Shown: positions 24,632-33,483 of the stretch, in pieces
How positions within the stretch are numbered: position 1 is the first letter of the stretch
Layout of the letters: every line of letters starts with the position of its first letter
Source of the DNA: Sphingomonas oleivorans
Lineage (GTDB): Bacteria > Pseudomonadota > Alphaproteobacteria > Sphingomonadales > Sphingomonadaceae
Length of the DNA: 64,000 nt
Assembly: GCF_003050615.1 (NCBI RefSeq)
Contig: NZ_NWBU01000007.1
Coordinates: 124,001 to 188,000 of the forward strand
Direction: 5' to 3'
Made by a program: the position numbers and the translations under genes
Notes under the pieces: model-generated
What the model was told of the DNA's origin: nothing
What the model saw: the letters and a program-made list of their open reading frames with translations, nothing else
Database searches by the model: none

Positions 24632-25623
24632 CACGCCTCTCCCCTCCGGCTCTTGTCGCTCATCTTGTCGCCCATCCTCTCGATCATGAGCGCGGCGCGC
24701 CCCTCCTGCTCGCCGATCACGCCTTCGGCAAGCCGCTTCGTGCCGGCGATCAGCGGCGCGCGGGGAAAAAGCGTGATCGGGATCACATCGCCGGGCTTGA
24801 GTGCGAGCAGTTGCGAGACGGAGATTTCGGGCCGTGCCAGCACGCTGCGCACGGGCAGGCGCACCTGTTCCAGTGCGGTGGCGAGGCGCGCGCGCCATGC
24901 GTCTTTTCCGGGCGTGGCATCCTCATCCGTCTTGGCGGCCAGTTCCTCCTCGATCGGGCGGAGCGTCGCCAGTGGATAGAGGATGGCGACGCTGCTGGGC
25001 CCGATCACGCCCGGCTGCACAGTGAATTTCTGCACCGCCACGGCCTCGTCGGGCCGGACGAGCGCCGCATGGGCTGGATTCGTCTCGCGCGAGACGAGCT
25101 GGGGCGCGAGCGGCGTCACCTCCGCCCAGGCTTCGACGAGTGCTGCGACGATCGCATCGGTCAACCGGCTCAGCAGCCGTTCCTCGCTGGGCGTGAACTC
25201 GCGCACCGTCTTGGCCGCGACGATGCCGCTGCCGCCATAGAAGCTGTCGACCAATGCCGCGATGAAGTTCGGCTCCAGCGCGATCAACATGCCGCCCTTC
25301 AGGGGGCGGAGGCGATAGAGGCTGAGCGAGGTGAAATCGGGCTGCGCGTGCATCCATTGGTCGAAACGCTGCGTCTCCGGCGCAAGCGCCGTGACCTGCG
25401 TCCGGGCATTTGCCAAGGGCTCGATCACCGAGCGAAGCCCGCGCGCCAGCCGATCACCCATCCGCCGGAGCCCGGACAGCCGCGCCGTCGGGTGGACGCT
25501 TTCCCGGCCCAGGGCGAATTTGCGCACGTCCCGCGAAAAGGGCGCGCCGGGCGCGGCATCGGCCAGTTCATCCCTCAGGATGGCGGTTTCCGTTTCGTCG
25601 AGGGCCGGGGAAATGCCGGTCAT
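24631..25623 (-). CDS. fliM: Flagellar motor switch protein FliM
   Basis: A 330-residue C-ring protein. The middle domain includes LRPLKGGMLIALEP and the GGxG segment FYGGSG; the C-terminal SpoA domain includes ARPEISVSQLLALKPGDVIP. FliM links FliG to FliN and normally binds phosphorylated CheY through an N-terminal peptide with the pattern LSQxEIDALL. Here the N-terminus (MTGISPALDETETAILRDEL) has no clear match to that peptide. It is located between fliL (4-base overlap) and fliN. Confidence 0.93.
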   Translation of the reverse strand: MTGISPALDETETAILRDELADAAPGAPFSRDVRKFALGRESVHPTARLSGLRRMGDRLARGLRSVIEPLANARTQVTALAPETQRFDQWMHAQPDFTSLSLYRLRPLKGGMLIALEPNFIAALVDSFYGGSGIVAAKTVREFTPSEERLLSRLTDAIVAALVEAWAEVTPLAPQLVSRETNPAHAALVRPDEAVAVQKFTVQPGVIGPSSVAILYPLATLRPIEEELAAKTDEDATPGKDAWRARLATALEQVRLPVRSVLARPEISVSQLLALKPGDVIPITLFPRAPLIAGTKRLAEGVIGEQEGRAALMIERMGDKMSDKSRRGEA

Positions 25624-26186
25624 TGGATGATGAAGCTCGTGAAATAGACGTCCTCGATCCCGCCAAAGCCTTCCTTGGCCTTGAGCACGTCGTTGATCGA
25701 CTTTTTGAGTGCGGCCTGCAGCGCCTTCTTGCCCTGGTTGGTGGTGATGCTTTCAGAATCCTGATCGGCCAGCGTCATCAGCACCGCGGAGCGGACGGGC
25801 ATGTCGTTGCGCTTGAGATTTTCGATCACCCGCTCGTCATAATAGGTCGAGACGCCGAGCCCGATCTGCACGAAGCCGTCCGAATCGCGCAGGTTCGAGG
25901 TGAAGCTCTGTTCCATCGGATAATAGGTTGCGCGGAAGCGCGAAGGATCGGGAGCCGAGGACTCCTCGATCTTCGGCACTTCATGGCCTTCCTCGCCCTT
26001 CATGACGAGCCTGGGTTTGTTCGACTCCTCATGCTTGGCCTTGCTGCCGACAAGACCCGATCCGGCCGCATAGATGCCGCCGCCGACGCCGCCGCCCAGC
26101 AGCACGAGCGCGCCCACGCCATAGATTATGATCGTTTTGAACTTGCCGCCCTTCTTCGGTGCGGGGGCGGCGGTCGCGTCACTCAT
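25620..26186 (-). CDS. fliL: Flagellar basal body-associated protein FliL
   Basis: A 188-residue membrane protein with a short basic cytoplasmic N-terminus, one transmembrane helix at about residues 18-40 that is unusually glycine-rich, and a periplasmic domain containing YYPMEQSFTSNLRDSDGFVQ and ending DVYFTSFIIQ, typical of FliL. It surrounds and stabilises stators. Located between fliK (13 bases) and fliM. Confidence 0.92.
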   Translation of the reverse strand: MSDATAAPAPKKGGKFKTIIIYGVGALVLLGGGVGGGIYAAGSGLVGSKAKHEESNKPRLVMKGEEGHEVPKIEESSAPDPSRFRATYYPMEQSFTSNLRDSDGFVQIGLGVSTYYDERVIENLKRNDMPVRSAVLMTLADQDSESITTNQGKKALQAALKKSINDVLKAKEGFGGIEDVYFTSFIIQ

Positions 26187-26199
26187 CGCTGGTCCTCGG

Positions 26200-27927
26200 T
26201 CATGCGTAGCGTTCGGCGGTGTCGCTGCTCGATTCGCTCACCGCTTCGGCTGCTTGTCGCCGGATATGGTTAAAAGGTTGCCAATCCTCGCGGGTACGAT
26301 GCTGCTGCTGCGGATGCTGCCCGCCAAATTGTGGCTGTTGGCCGCCGGGCTGTTGCTGGCCGAGATCGACATGCGCCTCGCTGATCCGCACGCCCTGCGC
26401 GCGCGCCTCGGCGATCAGGCGCGGCTGGGCATCGGCCAATATCTGGCGCGCGGCCTCCGTATCGGCGGTCAGCCGCACCGCCGTGCCGTCCGCCCCATTT
26501 TGCAGCTCGATCTTGAGCGTGCCGAGATGCTCGGGATTGAGATGGAAACGCAGCTCCGTCTCCCGCGCAGCGGCATGGACGATGTCGCGGGCAAGCCCGT
26601 CCAGCCAGGCGCCGTCATGGGCGAGGTCGAGCTGGCTTTGCAGCACGAGATCGGCGGGCGCCGGACGCGGATCCGTCGTGAGGCCTGTGTCGGACCTATT
26701 TGGTGTGTCGGATATGATTGGGGACATCGGCGCAGCGGGGATGGGCTGGGGCGGAATGGCGGCCGGGGTGTCCGGAGCGACTGTGATCAGATCGGGCGTC
26801 GTCGGATCGGGCTGGGTGGCAGGCAGCGGGGCGGTGTCGCGCATCGGAGCGCCGATGCGCGCGCGCGGCATCGCCATGTCCGGCGACGGCGTCTGTGCAG
26901 CCGGCGTGGACTCCATCAATGCCGCGAGGATTGGATAGGCCGGTGCGGGCGGCGATGCCGTCTGGATGGGAGATGTCGGTCGGCTGACCGGGAGCCCGCT
27001 TTCCCTCGGAGCGGCCGATGCGGGAGCTGGCGGGAGTGGGACCGGCTTCCTTTCGCCCGGTGCCTCGGCCTGCTGCGCGCGAGGCGAGATCTCCATGGCT
27101 GCTATGGGCGATGGTGCAGCAGCACTGGTCCGGTCGCGAGCAGGCAGCTGCAATTCACCACCATTCGGAACGGCCGGTTCCGGTAACATTTTCCCAATTG
27201 TCGTGGCGATGTCGGGCGACAATGTGTCGCGCATGGTCCTTTGCGCGTCAGCCGAGGCGGTGGCATCCGCCGGGCGCTGCATAGAGTGGTCCGGGCCGGG
27301 CTGGGGATCCGTGGCGGCCGCTTGTGCCATATCGGGTGCCGAGGCGAACGCGGCGGGCGCGGCTGACGGAGCTGGCGCCGGAATGCTCGCCCTTTGCGCA
27401 GCATGGCTAATGGGTGGCGTTATATTCCCGATATTCTCGGCAATTGGCGGAATGGTTTCGGGCGATGGCGCGGGCGCCTGCCGTTCGATCGCCGGCATGT
27501 CCGTGAGCAGGGTAGGGGCCGGTTCCGGGCGAGAGGTCCGGCCGGGAAGCGCCGCGAGGGGCTCGATGGTCTTTCCGGCCGGAGCGTTGTCGATCGGAAT
27601 CTCCCGCGCCTCTGTCGCGGGCAGGGGCGCGACAGCCGCGACGAGGAGGGGTGCCGCGGCGATGGACAGTGGTAGCTGGTTAGGATCCGGCGAAACGGGC
27701 GTCTCTAGGACCTCGGGCGCCGCCGTTTCGGCCAAGTCCTTCTCATCCCCGCCTATATCGGGCAACGCGGTAACACTCTCCGCCCGGGAGGCCTGTCCTT
27801 CAGGCTGCAATGACTGGAGCAGCGCAGCGAAGATATTCGCCTGATCGTCTGTAGGGACGGGCGCGGGCGTGTCGCCACCCGGTAGCATAGTCGGGACGGA
27901 GGGAAGCGGTAAGCTGCCACCGATCAT
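26200..27927 (-). CDS. fliK: Flagellar hook-length control protein FliK
   Basis: A 575-residue protein. The first 430 residues are rich in proline and alanine and of low complexity, as expected for the ruler region. From about residue 450 there is the conserved Flg_hook domain with LRFHLNPEHLGTLKIELQN and AARQILADAQPRLIAEARAQ, followed by a glutamine-rich tail. FliK measures hook length and triggers the FlhB specificity switch. The N-terminal part shows no strong identity to any family, which is usual for FliK. It overlaps fliJ by four bases. Confidence 0.9.
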   Translation of the reverse strand: MIGGSLPLPSVPTMLPGGDTPAPVPTDDQANIFAALLQSLQPEGQASRAESVTALPDIGGDEKDLAETAAPEVLETPVSPDPNQLPLSIAAAPLLVAAVAPLPATEAREIPIDNAPAGKTIEPLAALPGRTSRPEPAPTLLTDMPAIERQAPAPSPETIPPIAENIGNITPPISHAAQRASIPAPAPSAAPAAFASAPDMAQAAATDPQPGPDHSMQRPADATASADAQRTMRDTLSPDIATTIGKMLPEPAVPNGGELQLPARDRTSAAAPSPIAAMEISPRAQQAEAPGERKPVPLPPAPASAAPRESGLPVSRPTSPIQTASPPAPAYPILAALMESTPAAQTPSPDMAMPRARIGAPMRDTAPLPATQPDPTTPDLITVAPDTPAAIPPQPIPAAPMSPIISDTPNRSDTGLTTDPRPAPADLVLQSQLDLAHDGAWLDGLARDIVHAAARETELRFHLNPEHLGTLKIELQNGADGTAVRLTADTEAARQILADAQPRLIAEARAQGVRISEAHVDLGQQQPGGQQPQFGGQHPQQQHRTREDWQPFNHIRRQAAEAVSESSSDTAERYA

Positions 27928-28355
27928 GCCTCATCCTCCTCTCCAGGCCGCGCCGGGCGAAGGCGGGCGAAGCTGGACATGCGCAATTCGATCATGCGCT
28001 GCATTTCCGCCACGGCGCGCATCTCCAGCTTCTCGGCGCTTTCCTGCCGGCGGCGCGCGTCGAGCCGGTCGGCGGCGCGATCGGCGGCGACGGTGCGGGC
28101 GTTGCTGATCGCGCTGGCCAGTCCCTCGCGCGCCATATCGAGCCGCTGCGCGAGCTCGACCGCATTGGCGAGCGCGGCGCCGCTCGACATGCCCGGAGCA
28201 ACCGAAAGGCTGGAGCGCAGCGCCGTCAGCCGCGCGGCATTGTCCTCGAGCTGGTCGAGGCGCCCCTGGGCGTTGGCGGCCTCGCTTGCGGCCTGGAGAT
28301 GCTGGACGCGGCGGACGCGGACGACGCGCGCGCGGCGGTCGGCGAGCGCCTTCAT
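27924..28355 (-). CDS. fliJ: Flagellar export protein FliJ
   Basis: A 143-residue protein that is almost entirely helical and charged, consistent with the coiled-coil FliJ that acts like a gamma stalk inside the FliI ATPase ring and escorts chaperones. Sequence conservation in the family is low; the call rests on length, coiled-coil character and position between fliI (4-base overlap) and fliK (4-base overlap). Confidence 0.8.
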   Translation of the reverse strand: MKALADRRARVVRVRRVQHLQAASEAANAQGRLDQLEDNAARLTALRSSLSVAPGMSSGAALANAVELAQRLDMAREGLASAISNARTVAADRAADRLDARRRQESAEKLEMRAVAEMQRMIELRMSSFARLRPARPGEEDEA

Positions 28356-29680
28356 GCCCCGAAGCTCCCGATCAGCGTGGCGATGGCGACATTCATGTCG
28401 ATCCGTTCCTTCTGCCCCTGGCGCAGGAAATCGAGGATCAGCGGATGATGCGCGATCGCCGCGTCGATCATCGGATCGCTGCCCTCGCGATAGGCGCCCA
28501 TCAGGATCAGGTCGCGATTTTCCTCATAGGCCGACCAAAGCCGGCGCAGCGTGCGCGCGGCGGCGGCATGGTCCGCGCCGACAATGTCCGCCATCACGCG
28601 CGACAGCGACTTGCCCACGTCGATCGCGGGGAAGACGCCTTGCTCGGCGAGCGCGCGGCTGAGCACGATATGCCCGTCGACGATGGCGCGGGCGGTATCC
28701 ACGATCGGATCGTCGGTATCGTCGCCGTCGGCGAGCACCGTGTAGAGCGCGGTGATCGATCCGCCCGAACGCGCATCGGCGCCGGCACGCTCGACAAGAC
28801 GCGGGATCAGGCCGAGCGCGGAGGGCGGATAGCCTTTCATCGTCGGCGGCTCGCCCAGCGAAAGGCCGATCTCGCGCTGCGCATGGGCAACGCGGGTGAG
28901 GCTGTCGATCAGCAGCAGCACGCGCTTGCCCTGGGCGCGGAAATGTTCGGCGATGGCGGTGGCCCGCATCGCGGCGCGCAGGCGCAGCAGCGGCGGATGA
29001 TCGGCCGGGACCGCTACGACCACGCTCTTGCCCCTGACCTCGCCCGAAAGCTTGGTGGCCAGGAAATCGCTCACCTCGCGGCTACGCTCGCCGATCAGGC
29101 CGACGACGATCACATCCGCGTCCGCGCCCGCGATCATTTGCCCCATCAGCACGGATTTGCCGACGCCCGATCCCGCCATGATCGCGATACGCTGTCCCAC
29201 GCCGGCGGTAAGCAGCGCATTGACCGCGCGCACGCCCAGGTCGAACGGCTCGACGACGCGCGCGCGATCGAGCGGGTTGCCGCGCCTTCCCGCGAGCGGC
29301 CAGCGCGACTTGGTGGCGATCGGCCCCAGCCCGTCTAGTGGGTTGCCGAGCGCGTCGACGACGCGGCCGAGCAGCCCTTCGCCGACATCGACCTTCGTGC
29401 CCCGCCGATCCGGCTCGACGCGTGCGCCGCAACTGTGCGGCGCATCGGCATCGAGCGCCATCAGCAGCGTGCGATCGCCCCGGAAGCCGACGACCTCGGC
29501 AAGTGCTGCATGGCCGTCCGCATCGATCACGCGCGCATTGGCGCCGATCGGCTGCTGGAAGCCGGTCGCTTCGAGCATGAGCCCGTCAAAGGCGGCGAGC
29601 CGGCCGATGCGGCGCGGGCCCATGCCGGAAATATCGACCTGATCGAGCATGGTCGCGGCGCGGGCGGCAAGGCTGGTCAT
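28352..29680 (-). CDS. fliI: Flagellum-specific ATPase FliI
   Basis: A 442-residue F1-beta-like ATPase. The Walker A motif GSGVGKS is at residues 170-176, followed by IVVGLIGERSREVSDF and the Walker B region RVLLLIDSLTRVAHAQREIG. The peptide GLPPSALGLIPRLVERAG-like segment (PPSALGLIPRLVERAG) is characteristic of type III export ATPases. It drives unfolding and export of flagellar substrates together with FliH and FliJ. A 69-base gap separates it from fliH, the longest gap in the operon. Confidence 0.96.
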   Translation of the reverse strand: MTSLAARAATMLDQVDISGMGPRRIGRLAAFDGLMLEATGFQQPIGANARVIDADGHAALAEVVGFRGDRTLLMALDADAPHSCGARVEPDRRGTKVDVGEGLLGRVVDALGNPLDGLGPIATKSRWPLAGRRGNPLDRARVVEPFDLGVRAVNALLTAGVGQRIAIMAGSGVGKSVLMGQMIAGADADVIVVGLIGERSREVSDFLATKLSGEVRGKSVVVAVPADHPPLLRLRAAMRATAIAEHFRAQGKRVLLLIDSLTRVAHAQREIGLSLGEPPTMKGYPPSALGLIPRLVERAGADARSGGSITALYTVLADGDDTDDPIVDTARAIVDGHIVLSRALAEQGVFPAIDVGKSLSRVMADIVGADHAAAARTLRRLWSAYEENRDLILMGAYREGSDPMIDAAIAHHPLILDFLRQGQKERIDMNVAIATLIGSFGA

Positions 29681-29749
29681 GGATGCGATCGCTCCGGGCC
29701 GGGTGACTGACAGGGGAGCAGCATGGCGGCGGGTTGGTAAAGAAGGGGT

Positions 29750-30409
29750 TTACCGCACGCCCGCGCGATCGAGCGCGGCGCGCAGCCTTTCCAGCCGCAC
29801 CTCGGGCCCATCCTCGATCCAGCCCGTATCGGTTTCGAGCAGCACCGTGCCTTCCGCCAGCCCGGGATCGGCGACGAGCTCGATATCGATGCGCGCGCCC
29901 TGCAGCCGGGCATGGTCGGCGGGGTGAAGCCGCATCCGCCGGGGTGCCGCATCGTCGGTGATGAATTCGGCTGCGGCCCGGGCGCGATCGAGCAACAGAT
30001 CGGGATCGATCGAGACTTCGCCGACGATCTGGCGCACCAGGCGCTTCACCGATTCGGACAGCAGTGCCGCGAGCGCGTGCGGCGCCTCGGGCTTCAGCGT
30101 TTCCAGCCTTTCCACCAGCCGGCGGACGGCGTCACGCTCCGCGGCAACCTCCATCTCCACCGTGCGGCGCCCCTCGTCAAAGCCCTCGGCGAAAGCTTCG
30201 GCACGGATGCGGTCCGGATCGACGATCTCGATCGGGGGCTCGCCCGCATCCTCGTCGATCGGGGCGGCGGGCTCCGCCGGTTCGGATTGCCATGGGGTGA
30301 AGCGATTGGCGATCGGCTTCGGCGCAGCGAAGCTCCGGCCTTCGGGCTGCGTCCAGACGGGTACGCGCACGGCGGCGCCGATCGCGTCGGGCGACCAGAA
30401 TTCAGACAT
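29750..30409 (-). CDS. fliH: Flagellar assembly protein FliH
   Basis: The ATG at 30409 overlaps fliG by 8 bases and yields 219 residues. The middle region has repeated small-x3-small spacing (AFAEGFDEGRRTVEMEVAAE), typical of the FliH GxxxG-like helical stalk, and the C-terminal half matches the FliH/YscL domain. FliH binds FliI and ties it to the export gate and C-ring. An ATG 15 codons upstream lies inside fliG and is not needed. Confidence 0.87.
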   Translation of the reverse strand: MSEFWSPDAIGAAVRVPVWTQPEGRSFAAPKPIANRFTPWQSEPAEPAAPIDEDAGEPPIEIVDPDRIRAEAFAEGFDEGRRTVEMEVAAERDAVRRLVERLETLKPEAPHALAALLSESVKRLVRQIVGEVSIDPDLLLDRARAAAEFITDDAAPRRMRLHPADHARLQGARIDIELVADPGLAEGTVLLETDTGWIEDGPEVRLERLRAALDRAGVR

Positions 30410-31424
30410 AATCCTCTCCCTTGCCGCCGAGAATGATCGCGCCTTCGCTGGCAAGGCGGCGGGCGACGGCGAGCACTTCCTTCTGCGCTTCCTGCACCTC
30501 GGCCAGGCGCGTCGGCCCGCGTTCGGCGATCTCGTCCTGGATCGACTGGGCGGCGCGGCTGGACATGCAGCCGAACATCTTGGTCCTCATCCGCTCGTCC
30601 GCGCCCTTGAGCGCGACCACCAGTATGTTGCTCTCGATCGCGCGGAGCAGCGTGCCCATCGCCTTGTCGTCGAGCGACAGGAGATTTTCGAAGACGAACA
30701 TCTCCTCCTCGATCGTGCGGGCGAGATTCTTGTCGAGCTTGGCGAGCGCCTTGATGATCCGCTCTTCCGCGCTCTTGCGCGAATTATTGACGATCTGCGC
30801 CGCCTCGCTGGTGCCGCCGCGCTTCGTCATATTGCCGATCCGGGCGCGGGGGACGGGGCGCATCAGCAGCTTTTCGAGATCGTCCAGCGCCTGCGGCGTG
30901 ACGGGGCCGAGCGTGGCGATGCGATAGACCACGTCGGCCTGCATCGCCTCGTCCAGCAACTGGAGCACGTCCGCCGCGACCGGCGGCTCGAGATGGGTGA
31001 GCAGCAGCGCAGCAATTTGTGGATGTTCCTGCTCGACGAGGCTGGCGATGGTGCGCGCATCCATCCATTTCAGCGCTTCGAGCGTGCCGGTCCGTGTCGG
31101 TGGCGCGATGCGGGAGAGCATGTCGTCCGCCCGGTCGGGCCCAAGCGCGCGCTCCATCATGCCGCGGATCTGGCGATTGGCGTCGAAGCCGAGCGTGGTG
31201 CGGGCGCGGGCGCGTTCGACGAACAGGTCGAGCACGCCATTCACCTGCGGCTCCGAAACATCGGCCACGCCGAACATCGCGCCACCCAGATGCTGCACCT
31301 CCTCAGGCTCCAGCCGGCTCAGCACCTCGGCAGCCTCAGCTTCCTCGAGCAGCATCAGCAGGATCGCGGCGGCCTCGCTGCCGCCGGGAACGGGCAGGTT
31401 GGGAAGAAGCGCCGGATCAGCCAT
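30402..31424 (-). CDS. fliG: Flagellar motor switch protein FliG
   Basis: A 340-residue rotor protein. The middle domain carries the EHPQ motif in LVEQEHPQIAALLLTHLEP, and the C-terminal domain has the charged torque helix region with ALKGADERMRTKMFGCMSSR, where residues contact the stator. FliG sits between the FliF ring and FliM. It overlaps fliF by 8 bases and fliH by 8 bases. Confidence 0.96.
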   Translation of the reverse strand: MADPALLPNLPVPGGSEAAAILLMLLEEAEAAEVLSRLEPEEVQHLGGAMFGVADVSEPQVNGVLDLFVERARARTTLGFDANRQIRGMMERALGPDRADDMLSRIAPPTRTGTLEALKWMDARTIASLVEQEHPQIAALLLTHLEPPVAADVLQLLDEAMQADVVYRIATLGPVTPQALDDLEKLLMRPVPRARIGNMTKRGGTSEAAQIVNNSRKSAEERIIKALAKLDKNLARTIEEEMFVFENLLSLDDKAMGTLLRAIESNILVVALKGADERMRTKMFGCMSSRAAQSIQDEIAERGPTRLAEVQEAQKEVLAVARRLASEGAIILGGKGEDYV

Positions 31425-33129
31425 TCTGCTCTTCTCCGCGGGGCATGTCGCTGCGGATCAGGTCGCGCACGACGAGTGCTGCGCGCGCCGGATCCTGGCG
31501 GACGAAATTGCGGATGAGTGCTGCGCGATCCGCATAGCCCGGCGCCGCCTCGATCATGTCGAGCGTCACCGGCCGATCCGGATCGGCCAGCGCCTCGCTG
31601 GCGATGGCGGCGCCGATCTCATTGCCGATCACCGATTTGGGCGTCTGCATGGCCGCAGCTTCCGCCGCGGCGGCCTCGGCGGCCAAAGCGCGGCGCCGGA
31701 GCATCGGCCGGGCGAGGCCGAAGATGAGCAGCGCCGCGATCAGCAGCGCCGATCCGTTGCGTGCGGCGGTCGCAACCCAGGGCGCATCCCACCATTTCGG
31801 GGCTTCCGCCGCCTCGACGGGCGCGAAGGTGCGGGAGGTGAGCGCGATCTGGTCGCCGCGCGCCTGATCGAAACCGACCGCGCCCTTGACCAGATTTTCG
31901 AGCGCGGCGAGCTCCGCGACGCTCCGCGGCTTGGCGCCCTGCTTGAGCGCGACCGCAACCGACAGGCGCCTGACCGTGCCCACCGGATTGCGCGTGATGG
32001 AAACTTCGCGGCCGAGCTGGAAGCTGCGATTATAATTTTCGGACGTGCGGGTGGTGCCGGCCGCGGCGGTCGCGCCGGGGACGGGCGGAGTGAGCGTCTG
32101 GCCGGGGGCGGCGGTCACCTGCGCGGCCTCGGGCGCCTGATTGGCGATTGCGCCCGGAATGCCGCCCGCTTCCTTGGCGCCCGCATCATTGGTCCAGCCG
32201 CCCTGTTCCTCGCGGATCACGGCGGTATCCTTGGGATAGGTCTCGCGCGTCGCCTGCACCTCGGCGAAATCGAGATCGGCATGCACCTCGGCGGTGAAAT
32301 TGCCTTCGCCGACGATCGGGCTGAGCAGCTTGGTAAGCGCTTCCAGATAGCGCGCCTCGATCCGCTGCTGGATCTCCACCTGCTTGTCCGGGGCGCCGGC
32401 GTCGGCCTCGCCCGTGCGCGACAGCAGCCGGCCGGCCTGGTCGACCACCGACACGCCGTCGGGCGACAGGCCCGGCACCGAAGAGGCGACGAGATTGACG
32501 ATCGCCTGGACCTGGCCCTCGCTGAGCGTGCGGCCGGCATGCATGCGCACCATCACCGAGGCCGCCGCCTTGGACCGTTCGCGCAGGAACACGCTCGGCT
32601 GCTCGACCGCGAGATGCACCTTGGCGCTCTCGATCGCGTCGATCGCCTCGATCGTGCGGGCGAGATCCAGCTCGCGTGCGCCGCGCAGCCGCTCATTCTC
32701 CACGGCGCGGCTGGCGCCCATGGGCAGCGAGGAAATCATCGCATCGCCGTCCGGCGCGCTCTTGGGCAGGCCGGCCTGCGCCAGCATCATCCGCGCCTGA
32801 TGGAAATCGCTCTCGGAGACGGTGAGCGCGCCGCTGTCGCGATCGATGCCATAGTCGATCCCGGCCGATTTCAGCGTCTCGACCACCGCCGCCTTGTCCG
32901 CGTCGGAAAGGCCGCGGAAAAGGTCGCGCTGCGGCGGCTGGCTCATCGCCATCCAGACGAGCGCGGCGAGACCGAGAAGTGCCACGATAGCGATCGTCGG
33001 CAGGCTTTTGGCGACGGCAGGCTGGGCCGTGAAGGTGCGGATGCGTTCCAGCACGGTGCCGATCCCGCCGGTGGCAAGCGGCGCGGGAAGGCGGGGCGAA
33101 CCGCCGGAGGTGAGGGCCAATTCGCTCAT
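31417..33129 (-). CDS. fliF: Flagellar MS-ring protein FliF
   Basis: A 570-residue membrane protein: an N-terminal transmembrane helix at about residues 43-62 (TIAIVALLGLAALVWMAM), the secretin-like ring-building domains with DYGIDRDSGALTVSESDFHQ and ARRELDLARTIEAI-like segments, a central low-complexity part, a second transmembrane helix near residue 450, and a cytoplasmic tail that binds FliG. It is the base on which the flagellum is built. Located 1 base from fliE and overlapping fliG. Confidence 0.95.
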   Translation of the reverse strand: MSELALTSGGSPRLPAPLATGGIGTVLERIRTFTAQPAVAKSLPTIAIVALLGLAALVWMAMSQPPQRDLFRGLSDADKAAVVETLKSAGIDYGIDRDSGALTVSESDFHQARMMLAQAGLPKSAPDGDAMISSLPMGASRAVENERLRGARELDLARTIEAIDAIESAKVHLAVEQPSVFLRERSKAAASVMVRMHAGRTLSEGQVQAIVNLVASSVPGLSPDGVSVVDQAGRLLSRTGEADAGAPDKQVEIQQRIEARYLEALTKLLSPIVGEGNFTAEVHADLDFAEVQATRETYPKDTAVIREEQGGWTNDAGAKEAGGIPGAIANQAPEAAQVTAAPGQTLTPPVPGATAAAGTTRTSENYNRSFQLGREVSITRNPVGTVRRLSVAVALKQGAKPRSVAELAALENLVKGAVGFDQARGDQIALTSRTFAPVEAAEAPKWWDAPWVATAARNGSALLIAALLIFGLARPMLRRRALAAEAAAAEAAAMQTPKSVIGNEIGAAIASEALADPDRPVTLDMIEAAPGYADRAALIRNFVRQDPARAALVVRDLIRSDMPRGEEQNG

Positions 33130-33130
33130 G

Positions 33131-33472
33131 TCACACCGGCATGCTCATAATGTCCTTGTAGGCGGACAATAGTTTGTTGCGGACCTGGAGGGTGGCCTGG
33201 AAGCCGACCGACGATTGTTCGCGGGCAAGCATCACGGCGGCGATGTCGGTGGTCTCGCCGCGCTCGAAGCTTTCCGTCGCGGCGGCAGATTTGGCCTGGA
33301 GCTCATTGACCTGGCCGAGCGCCTGCTTGAGCGCGCCGGTGAAGTCCGTGCCCTTGGCTTCGGCGGCGCCATCCAGCTTCGCGGGCGGCGCGGCCGCCTT
33401 CTGAAGCGCGCTGTTCTGCTGCAGGATCGCGGCGCGCATGGCCATCAGGCCGCTCGTGTCGATGGGCTTCAT
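33131..33472 (-). CDS. fliE: Flagellar hook-basal body protein FliE
   Basis: A 113-residue protein joining the MS ring to the rod. The C-terminal segment VGFQATLQVRNKLLSAYKDI is the FliE signature. The start and a length close to the E. coli protein are unambiguous. It is the first structural gene of the operon, 11 bases downstream of the sigma-54 activator gene, so the activator and structural genes are likely co-transcribed. Confidence 0.93.
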   Translation of the reverse strand: MKPIDTSGLMAMRAAILQQNSALQKAAAPPAKLDGAAEAKGTDFTGALKQALGQVNELQAKSAAATESFERGETTDIAAVMLAREQSSVGFQATLQVRNKLLSAYKDIMSMPV

Positions 33473-33483
33473 GGGTCAGCTCC

